Source of the DNA: Bugula neritina
Lineage: Eukaryota > Bryozoa > Gymnolaemata > Cheilostomatida > Bugulidae
Length of the DNA: 64,000 bases
Direction of reading: 5' to 3'
NCBI GenBank assembly: GCA_964035545.1
Contig: OZ037768.1
Coordinates: forward strand, 17,045,875-17,109,874
Under the pieces are notes generated by a model. It saw nothing but the letters and a program-made list of their open reading frames with translations. It did no database searches and had not been told where the DNA came from. How positions within the stretch are numbered: the first letter of the stretch is position 1; every line of letters starts with the position of its first letter. The translations under genes were made by a program, and so were the position numbers. Positions 13,860 through 23,347 of the stretch are shown here, in pieces.

Positions 13860-14370
13860 CCAAGTTGGAGGTTCTGTTATCCATGATGGCAATAAAAACT
13901 ACACTGATGTATGGATATCAGACATGGCCACTGACTCAAAGACAAGAAGGCAAGATAAGTGTAACTGAGATGAGGATGCTTCGACACATTTACAATATAG
14001 AGTGGGAAGACCATGCAACATATGATAATATAAGAGAGGAGGCCAAAATAAAAACTATCGCAATAGGCATGAGGAGGAAACCTCTTCAATGGTATGGACA
14101 TATGCGCAGAAGAGATAGGGAGGAAGATATTATAATGGTGGCTGAGATGAAGATACAGAGAAAGAGAGGGAGGCCAAAGAAAAGGTTAATGGATCCAATG
14201 AAGGATGACATACTGAAATGTGGCCTTTCAGATGAAGATGTTGACGACAGAATCAGATGACACTCTCTGATAGCACTTGGTGCCCTGCAAAATCGACACT
14301 TCCTAGACCACAGCACACTAGGTGAGAAAGTTCGAGACAAATCCCTATAATGGACAATTTTCTGCCGTCC
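13860..14370 (+). mobile_element. LINE (non-LTR retrotransposon) 3' end, 5'-truncated
   Basis: The open frame 13865-14260 has the C-terminal signature of endonuclease/reverse-transcriptase LINE proteins: YGYQTWPLTQRQ, EMRMLRH, LQWYGHMRRRD, then KRGRPKKRLMDPMKDDI and a final DRIRWH region broken by a stop at 14260. The reverse-transcriptase palm is missing, so this is a 5'-truncated dead copy. A related, differently truncated copy lies at 63395-64000. Family (RTE-like or similar) is inferred from this C-terminal pattern only. Confidence 0.85.
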
Positions 14371-14811
14371 CATGACCTCTCAGAGTGTGATACAGTGGCA
14401 ACAATGTAAAATATTGGAAAGGGAGTCATACTAAATGTCTTGGATGGAAGAAAAGTGTGATTTGGTGACACTAGGGCTTCTTTTCAGGATGACTATTCAT
14501 ACAAGCTACCAGGTTTATGCTATGTTGCTACGCTTATGCAAAGTGCTCTTCCATGACATCTACAAGACAAAAGGCTTAGAAAACCAAGGTCAGCAATGCT
14601 ATTTGTGATGTGCCTTTAACTTATGTACTTTGCCTCCTACAGATAAAGCTATTGGACAATGTCACCAGAGCACACCTCCAGGAGCCATATGAAACTGCGG
14701 CATTAAACCTACTAGAACATTGGTAGGTGAAAGGGGATCTAATAGAATCTCTTTTCCCAAAAAGAGTAGGAAATGATGTTGCACTTACACCAGACAGTAT
14801 TATGAAGGGGA

Positions 14812-15055
14812 TCATTTTACTTAATTTGGTGTACACTCAATGATTCTAGTTTTTGGCGATTTTTTACAATTTAGCTGCTATCGTATATAGATTTTTGCCT
14901 CAAACTATTAAAATTTTAACAAATAAATTGAATAATTAAGGCTTTTCCAATTATGCATGATTTTCTATGTTTTTTCCTAATTTATTAGTACATTGAAATA
15001 TTATATAGACCGTGATGGTTCACAAATTATATATATTTAGCTCGTATGACATGAC
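14812..15055 (+). repeat. Degenerate MITE copy, related to 44369-44732
   Basis: Starts with a form of the MITE terminus (ATTTTACTTAATTTGGTG) and continues with the same order of blocks as the left half of the copy at 44369: TTTAGCTGCTA, a TATATAGATT block, AAGGCTTTTCCAATT and ATGATTTTCTATGTTTT. The right terminal inverted repeat is not evident, so the copy looks truncated or rearranged. Confidence 0.6.
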
Positions 15056-15128
15056 GCCGCGCTTAAATGTTGCAGGACCTCTTCCCAGTTTTTTTGCTAT
15101 GCATAGTTAGAATTAACAAATTCTATTA

Positions 15129-16843
15129 CCGTAAAATGGGGTAACTTTAGCCACTTGGGGTAACTTTGGCCACTTTGGAAAAAATGTTTAAAATGTAGCT
15201 GGTGCTATATCTATAAAGTCTAAAGATATTTTAATTGTATATATGCACTGACTGCAGATTGGTGCATCCTATTTCTGAAAAATAATTGATATACTTATTT
15301 GCTGCTTCTTGCTGTCAGCCATTTTCAATTTCCTGTTTGACAACAAGATTTTCAGCGCTGTCCAACTTTAATCTATTTGAAGGCATTAGAAAAGCTGGAC
15401 TCATTTTCTTTTTTGAATTAAAGAACTTTGGTGAGTATTTAACCAGGATATTTGTAATTTAGGTAAATAAATTGAAATCCAAAATTAAAATATGTGTCTT
15501 AAATTCACTGTGTACAATTTTTGACAAATTTGGGGTAACTTTGGCCATGACTAAATGGTACTCCAAAGTAGGTTTCTGGCAGCGCTGCGAATTTTCTGTT
15601 ACTTCAGACACATAGTATATTACTCTCTAAAGGCACAATCATTTGATTCACCTATACCCAATGCTTTAGTTATATATTTGAAACAACTTAGAGTCCGAAA
15701 TATGAAATAATTACATGGGGAATTATGCATTTTTGTTCCCAGACAGCAATTTTGTGTTTGAATGTTTTTTTTTATATAAGAATTTGACCATGCATTGTAA
15801 AATGTCTTTTTCAGGACAATTATACTCAGAAAATATTAAAGAAAAGTAACATCTCCAAGATATGGTATATCTGAGGAGATCATTGGTTTTGCTTTATTCA
15901 CAAGAATTGGCAGCTGGAAAGTCTTGACAAGAAGTGGCTAGAAATATGATATTACCAAAGGAACACTACAAAACAGAGCCGCATGAAGACACAAGCTGAA
16001 GCCTGGACGCCAAACTGTGTTAACACAAGTAGAGGAGGTAGCCATTGTTGACCATACTACAAAGCTGGCTCAATGGGGCTTTCCATTAGATAAAACAGAC
16101 TTTCGAATAATAGTCAAGACCTATTTTGACAAATGTGAGAGAAGAGTGCAACATTTCAAAAGCAACTACTCTCAAGATCACTGGAGTCTCAGTTTTATGT
16201 CACGACATAAAGATAGCTTGTCTCACAGGTTGTGCCAAAACATAGCACCGGAATGGGCAACAGTTGATTCTGAAGACATTACGCATTATTTAAAAAATCT
16301 ACAGACAACTGCCACAGCCTATAGTTTGAAAGGTCATACTTGAATTTTAGATTAAATTCAATGGAATTTGAACTTGTACAGTGATTTATTCAATGTTGAC
16401 AGCAAAATACATGATTTTTTATACATATACAAAAATTTTTACACTTAATAACAATGTTCCTCAAATAGCTGTGGTTTCAATGCAATAATTACACTATTAT
16501 AGCTTGCATTTTGTCTAAAATAATTTTTGTTGGTAGTAATGAAGTTGAATAATGTTGTTCTTTAATTTCTAACTGGCTAAAAAAGCTCCAAGTGCTGCTA
16601 ACTTTAGCTACATGGAGAATAACGACACCGGCCAAAGTTACCCCGAAAATAGGGTAACTTTGGCCACCTACTTTTTTTAATACCACAGGAGATCTAGCAG
16701 TCCCAAACTGCAAATGGTTCTTTCATTTAGTGCATATGTTGATAAGCTTCATTTAGCATCCAAAAATTTTAAAGAATATTGTAATCCTTTCATATGACAC
16801 CCAAAATATGTCTCAAAACGGCCAATGTTACCCCATTTTACGG
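15129..16843 (+). mobile_element. pogo/Tigger-like Tc1-mariner DNA transposon, full-length ends, dead
   Basis: A 1,715-bp unit has perfect terminal inverted repeats CCGTAAAATGGGGTAAC at the left and its complement at the right, each flanked by TA (15127-15128 and 16844-16845), the target-site duplication of this superfamily. The motif GGGTAACTTTGGCCA recurs inside near both ends (about 15159, 15531, 16635, 16652), as subterminal transposase-binding sites would. It encodes only the N-terminal half of a transposase, so it could move only with a helper, if at all. Confidence 0.85.
15950..16343 (+). pseudogene. Remnant of pogo/Tigger transposase N-terminus (HTH_psq plus CENP-B-type DNA-binding region)
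   Basis: In one frame the segment reads GTLQNRAA, one in-frame TGA, then RHKLKPGRQTVLTQVEEVAIVDH, followed by LAQWGFPLDK, VKTYFDK, FKSNYSQDHW, FMSRHKDSLSHR and CQNIAPEWA. This is the order seen in the psq-HTH and CENP-B/jerky-type DNA-binding domains of Tigger transposases. The downstream DDE catalytic domain is absent: the frame ends at 16343 and only AT-rich DNA follows up to the right inverted repeat. It sits inside the TIR-bounded element at 15129-16843. Confidence 0.8.
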
Positions 16844-17152
16844 TACTCTATGTAGTAAGTTTTCATGAATTTTGAGCAAACTTTAAAATTTTTGATCATA
16901 ATCTGCTGATGTGTGCTAAATAAAGTAAAATGGCCCAAATTCATTACATGTTCCTGTGGAAGCCAACAATCATGCAAAACAACGAGATATGGCTATTCTA
17001 GTACATATATCCCATGCACAGAGTTCTGCCCTTGTGAAGCAGTAACAGGAGTGTGCTGCAATGAACTAACATTTCTAACAAATGCTAATGATAGAAAAAA
17101 ATGAGAAAGATGTTTAATATGAACATGAGCAAAAGTTTGTGCATCTGTATGA

Positions 17153-17153
17153 T

Positions 17154-17186
<33 letters not shown>

Positions 17187-17187
17187 G
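17153..17187. repeat. (AT)n microsatellite
   Basis: A run of alternating TA broken once by TG. No other content. Confidence 0.9.
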
Positions 17188-17518
17188 TTCAAATTTAACT
17201 TTAGCTGAGCAATATGCCTCTGTATCTTTTTCACTTTCTATTCACTGGCAAAAAGCAATGTTTTTTTTATACATCTGTCCAAACAATTATTCAAAAACCT
17301 TGTATTTTTTCTCTGCACCGTATATGATGTTTTATTGAAGCAATTCCGATTTTTGAGCTGAACAACATGTCTCTTGGCTCTTTACTTTGATTAATTTTGC
17401 ACTGGCATGGCACATATTCATTCCAAAAATGCACATCTATTTAAATCATCAAAAAACTTCTGTTTTTGCATCATAATATAGACTTTATGCCTATTAGATG
17501 ACGATTTTTTCATAATTG

Positions 17519-17672
17519 GTGGCCATCTTGGATTTCTCGAAATGCTCAAGGGTGGCGGGTCCACACCCACCTGGAAACATTTACCTGGACCCTCAAGATA
17601 AATAATCAAGAGAGAAAAAAACTTTATCCGAGATTGAGAACCTAACCCCCAGTTCTGCCAGACTACCAGTAT
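17519..17672 (+). repeat. Dispersed repeat, copy 2
   Basis: Reverse complement of the copy at 11791-11952. It reads GGCCATCTTGG ... ACCCACCTGGAAACATTTAC ... GAGAGAAAAAAACTTTATCC ... TCTGCCAGACTA. It adjoins the tandemly duplicated block that follows, and related sequence (a TTGTGTxxAxATTATGT block) also occurs near 11730, so the repeat unit is probably longer than the 155 bp recognised here. Confidence 0.7.
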
Positions 17673-17689
17673 TTTTCCTTTGTATTACT

Positions 17690-18610
17690 TGTAGTCATCT
17701 AACAAAGTAAGGGTAACCAACACAAACCTCATAAACATTAGATGCGTTTAACGCTATTATGTGGTTCAACTATAATTAACAAATTATTCACAACTAAGAA
17801 AATTATGAGAGATTTTGTTAGTATTTATGCTTACATTTATGTTTTGCTGCATAATATTATAATCTTCAACAAATCAAAGACACTATTATATTTTTAGCAG
17901 TTGTTTACTCTTGACTTTATTTGGTAAGACAACTCCAAATGAGACTGCAGTACAAGAATTCAAAACTGGTTAAAAAGATAGCATACCCAAGCGAATAAAT
18001 GCTATTTTAACCACAACTGCACAGTAATGCAGAAAGAAAACATGTTCCATTATTTTAAATGATTTATACACTTTGACATCACAGTTTTATAGAAAGCATA
18101 CAAAAATAATATCTCTGCATAATTAAGCCTTAGTATTGTTACCTAAAATTTCAAGCAAGTTGTGTTTACATTATGTTACTTGCTAGAAATCTATATTCTA
18201 CAGTATTTTCCTCAAAAGCCCTGTACTGCTTGCAGTCATAAAATAAAACAAAGTAGAGAAGACAGAAACACAAATCTCACAAACATTAGAGGTGTTTGAA
18301 GCTATTACGTCATTCAACTATACTCAACAAACCATTCACAACTTAGAAAGTTATGGGTTAGTTTGTTAGTGTTTATGCTTACATAACTCATATTCTACAG
18401 TATATTTTTTAACAAAACTCAAATATAATTTCTGGTAGTTGTTTACTCTTGACTATATTTGGCAAGACAACTCCAAATGAGATTGCATACGTGCCTAAAT
18501 GATTAAATACTTGTTTCTATTACAACTGAATAATTATGCAAAAAACAAAGATGCTCTATTATCATGAATGATTTATACACTTTGGTATCATAGTTTTACA
18601 TAAGATATAC
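17690..18610. repeat. Tandem duplication, two diverged units offset by about 538 bp
   Basis: Unit 1 (about 17690-18160) and unit 2 (about 18230-18610) share blocks in the same order: CTCA(T/C)AAACATTAGA, CAA(A/C)(T/C)(T/C)ATTCACAACT, GTTAGT(A/G)TTTATGCTTACAT, AGTTGTTTACTCTTGACT, AAGACAACTCCAAATGAGA and ATGATTTATACACTTTG. No open reading frame is conserved between the units, so this is non-coding. Confidence 0.8.
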
Positions 18611-21600
18611 ATAAGCAAAATTGATTCTAATGAAACATTAAACCTATATTGCAATCCATGCTATCATTGGTCAAATTTTATTGAACCAATCAACTACTTA
18701 CATGCTGTAGCATATTTGAACCTTTAACTGACTGACAGCACTTCCAATGATAAATCACATTTGCTGCTTTTTTTCTGGCTACAAAAATATAATATCTTTA
18801 AAAACATTTCACACAAGTGCGTGAATAAGACATACAGCTCCTACTAAATCACGGAAGTACTTTTTCATACAGCCAAAGATTTTGTCCTTAATTGCAAAGC
18901 ACAAAGTTCTTTGAAGGTACAAACACATTTGTATGGAAATAATTTGAAAGTTGAGTAAAATTTTGAAGCCAACCTAAATCGTCAGCTTTGCTGAAAATGT
19001 CTGGGGCAGTATTTTGATTGAATAGGGAGCCTCTTAACTTGGCTTTTTTTTTAATTTAAGTTCTTTTTTCATAATACAGAATTATTTCTAACTAAGGCCA
19101 GCTTAGTTGAAATATGCATTATTAAAGTAATACTGCACCAAGTTTCTTTTTTGTTTAATGGCAGTTGTCAAAATTATGGCAATAATAAAAATTGCTAAGT
19201 ACTTTCACGTTGTTATATACATACATTAATTAAATTCATACTTGTATCTTTAATTTTATGGCCAATATGCACTCTAATTTTCATTTATCCTCCCTTAGGA
19301 TTCATCTATCATGAGAAAACAACTTCAAAAGAATTTAACTTGATCTAGTACAGTCTTTATAATACATAGCGATTACTTTGCATATTATGTAATCTGTATT
19401 TTTCACAACCTATTGTCAAAACAGTTATGCAAGCACTCCACCGGCCCCTGGTTACGAAGTGTTCCATTTAATGAATAAACTCTTCATTTTTAAACACCTA
19501 GGCTTTCAACAAAACTTCTCAAGAAAATCTTAGAATTTAAATTTCAAAGAGTATTTATTACATGTAATTTTCTGCTAAAATAATATAACTTGGCAAAACT
19601 TGGGTGGATTTTTATAAATTTTCTATAATTATTTCTAGTCAAGGCACCATGTACACTTGCACAAAGTGCAATGCTAAAGCAGCTTTATAGTTGAATACAT
19701 CTGCGGGTGCTTTGAATGTGTTTCTCTGTGTAAAATTGAGAACCTTGAGAGTAAAACAGCTGAAACATTTTCAAGGTAATTTCATACAAGATGAGCTAAA
19801 ATCAATCATTAGCAGAGTACTCTAAACCACAAGTTTATACCACCAAAGTTGCTTATATACAGCCAAATCAACAGAAAAGTGGGTCCCACATTCATGTATT
19901 GTAACAGCTAAAACTGCTTCAATAAAGTTTCATTTCTTAAAAGTATCAGTTACAACAAAGGTTTAAAAATTATTTTGAGTACATTAGAAAATTCAAAAAT
20001 ATCACAGTCATTTTCACTCAGTGGAGAAATGAAGTACAAAACATACACAGGTATTAATGATTGGCTAAAACAGATAAAGCAAAAATTTGTATTACTATTA
20101 TACAATGATAAGTGGGATGTTATAGAATGATGAGTATGGTATTATATAATAATGAGTATAGTTTTCAGTTCAATAGTTGCATGGAGAGCTCCTTCCTAAG
20201 CGAGCTCAACAAAATTCCCTATATAGACAAGAAGATAATAGAATTGGTTTAGCAGGAAGAGAGTTAAACTTTATGGGAAATAAAGAATTGAAGGTACACC
20301 ATTACCTCTCAATAGGTTGCATGTAATCAAAATAAATGAGATATTATGTATTGTAGTGGTTTACTTCCTTATTGATCATGTAGCTATTACTATTATAATT
20401 ATTGGCAACATGACTGTTTTATCATAATTACAATTCAATAAGAACCAATAGAAATTAGAAAAGAGGAATTTTTACTGCACTCCATTATGACAGATCAATT
20501 ATGTTGACCATTATATTGAATAAATTACAGCATAAGCATAATAAATATAATAATAGTAAATGTATAAGACCAACATCGGCATACGACCAATTTGGTTATC
20601 ATACACTTTTTAAAAGATGAAGTAAAACACCTACTCCATGAACATATTTCATTTGTCAGACTAATAGCTGACGTGAGGTGGGAACACTCATTGTTTGCCA
20701 TGAAGAATGTAGTTGATAATAAAATCACATTTTCATATTACGCTGATGCCTAACAGTAAGCACGTTTTAGTACTAGTGATTAACAAACTGCGTCAATGTC
20801 GCCTACAGATTACTTATAATCACTAATTAATACTTAATTTACCTTCCCACACAAATATCCAGCCGTGATGATAAATAAAAAAAATCTACCCTCATCAGAT
20901 AATAATTGTTATTAATGCTTGTTTTATTAGCAAAGATTTGCTGTATTATTGGTTTGCAGAGGAAGATTTCAAACTCGCATGTTAATATGTTTCTATTACT
21001 TTAAACTGGAATAAGTGGGTTAAACATGCAGAGATTACGATAAGCAGCAGTAATAATAGGGATGATCCAGTTGAGCTCACCTCTTGACTCAACACACAGT
21101 TATTCTATTCTCTTCTTCAAATAGGCTATAGTCTGCCAGAGCCTGCCAGCTGCAATATTATGATGCAGAGCAGCACTGATGAATAGAAAGAATACCACTT
21201 GACAAAGGTTAACTCCAGTTATAAATACCAAGCATATTGTATTTATGAATGACATGACCCAGACCCTATTTTTACAAGTAGAAAATAGCAGAGCATATCG
21301 TGAAGGAAAGATACAGTGTGAGCAAGATTATTAGTAACATTAAAACAATATATATCACATTAGCGCCAAGCAGTTCCAAATGATGCAATAGTAAAAGTAT
21401 AAGCATAATATAATATAAAATATGACAATAGCATATGTTTGTGTTAAAACAAGTTTTAAAAACTTTTGTTCTGAGACAGCTTAAATTGACCTAAAATTAG
21501 TATGCACATAATATATAACTAATATACAGCTAATCTACAGTTAAGATAAGCTTAGCATATGCAACTGTAAATATAGTGCATTTGAACATAAAATGAAAGT

Positions 21601-22690
21601 TACCTTCTCAACTTTTCAGGAGACGCCGAAAAAAGTAGTATTGAACACTAAAAAGATAAAAGTAGCATTTGAGCAACTAACTATACCTTAAAGATGTTAC
21701 TTTAAGTTGAGACAAACATACTTTTTCATTAAGAATTATTGCATTTAGTTGATTAGCATTTTTCCATAGCTGGTAGTCATCAAATACATAATCATTTTTT
21801 CATAAGCTTTCAATCAGTTTAGCATCAATATTCACCATGCAATAATATCTATTAAAGAAAGAGGTTATCAAAGTTGAGTACTATTTGAGAAACTATGGTA
21901 TAAACCTAAGAAAACCAATGAGAAACTTGTTTTCTATACTCACAATGATGAAAATAGGGAGTTATTTCCTCTCTTTTGACTTTGAGAAGACAACTATTTA
22001 TAAAAAAGTAATGCATTAATACATAGTGAATCTGCTCTTTAACATTACGATGATTAGCGTAGCCAACAAATGGAAATTTTACAGCAGAAAATGGGATCAA
22101 GAAAATATCACCGACATATATGGAGTATAGATACAGCATGTTTTTTTGACAAACTACTAAATTTGAAACCAACTATGAATCTTGGCTAAATAACCAAAAT
22201 TTAACTTGACGCTTTTAATAGCAGCCAAACAGAATTGCCCATTAAAACCGTTTTTGACAGCAACAACAAAACAAAAACTAAAATACACTTTAATGTGTAT
22301 GTAATGCTTACTTGCAAAACAAAAATGTGCAAATAATGCAATTGCATTGAATTTCCAATTTGAATAATTCAAATTTTCACCAACTAGCTGTAGGAAAAAG
22401 GACAATACCAACAGCAATGTAGGCATAACTTAACAAAAATTAAGAGCCGTTATGTATTAGAATATAGGAGCAAATCACCTTCTATGACCAGTTTCAATAA
22501 TTATTTCTAAGGTGAAAACTAATGAAGAGCCCCAACAAACATGATTGATTACAATAATCCTTATTAATACTGTCATTAATCTACTAAGGACTTCCATAAC
22601 AAGATTCTCTCAGGCATGACTACAAGATACACCAATCAGCTAAAACCACCAATCAGCAGCCAACAAATCGAATTCGAGGTTTGGTCAAGA
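18611..22690. other. Intergenic AT-rich DNA
   Basis: I see no supportable exon, RNA gene or transposon ends in these 4 kb. Short open frames (for example minus-strand frames at 21906-22172 and 22157-22426) have no domain-like sequence or paired splice sites. The 3' end is presumably the upstream regulatory region of collagen B. Confidence 0.5.
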
Positions 22691-22696
22691 GAGTAT

Positions 22697-22703
22697 AAAA
22701 CAG
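22697..22703 (+). promoter_or_regulatory. TATA box of collagen B
   Basis: TATAAAA lies about 30 bp upstream of a pyrimidine/TCAGATT initiator-like stretch near 22728-22735, followed by a short leader with a good splice donor. Position and spacing suit a strongly regulated structural-protein gene. Confidence 0.6.
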
Positions 22704-22727
22704 CTGTGTAATCAAGATACTTCAGAT

Positions 22728-22797
22728 TCTCTCCTCTGAATTTCAAAGAAGAGAGTTCCAGAATATCATCTTCTCCATCTGTAACACTACACAGAGG
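22728..22797 (+). other. Untranslated leader exon of collagen B (5' boundary estimated)
   Basis: About 70 nt between the inferred start site and the donor ACAGAGG|gtaagc. It contains no ATG. The next acceptor, tgatttgtag at 23331-23340, opens the first coding exon 7 nt before its ATG, giving a 543-bp leader intron. Confidence 0.5.
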
Positions 22798-23347
22798 GTA
22801 AGCATGGACTTTTTTCACTATCTGGGAGAGTTAATATAAACCTGGTTGTAGATAATATAATATTAGCTATCTTTAGGTTTATTAATCAAGAAAAGTCAAA
22901 TAAAATTTAGTCAATTTATTTTCATGAGTTGAAACAAATATTTGAAATTTAACTTGATGGTTAAAAAAGAATAATTTTTTAAAGGGTAATATGAAAATAT
23001 TATTAGTAAAATCATACACTTGCTTATTTATTCTACACTCAAAAACTTGTTTTTGACTTTATAGGAAACGTTTTGCTGAATTTTTTAAGCACTAGACTAC
23101 ATGGCTGAGTGTAGGAATTACCAAAATTAGCCAAAATTTTCAAATAGAACATTACTTTAGGAAAGACTAAAAATTTCTATAACCTTTTATTCCTTAAAAT
23201 TTCTAAGCTATTAAAAAACTATATGGCAGATTATTTAATGAATTTTATTATATACAAACAGTATTCTAAAATTCCACGTGAAATAAAATTATTAACTGCC
23301 ATTAGACAATTGTAATACTGATTGTATACTTGATTTGTAGAGTAAAG

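Noticed and set aside
21906-22426. Two minus-strand frames of 88 and 89 codons upstream of collagen B
   Set aside because: AT-rich composition, no recognisable motif or splice structure; they overlap each other in different frames.
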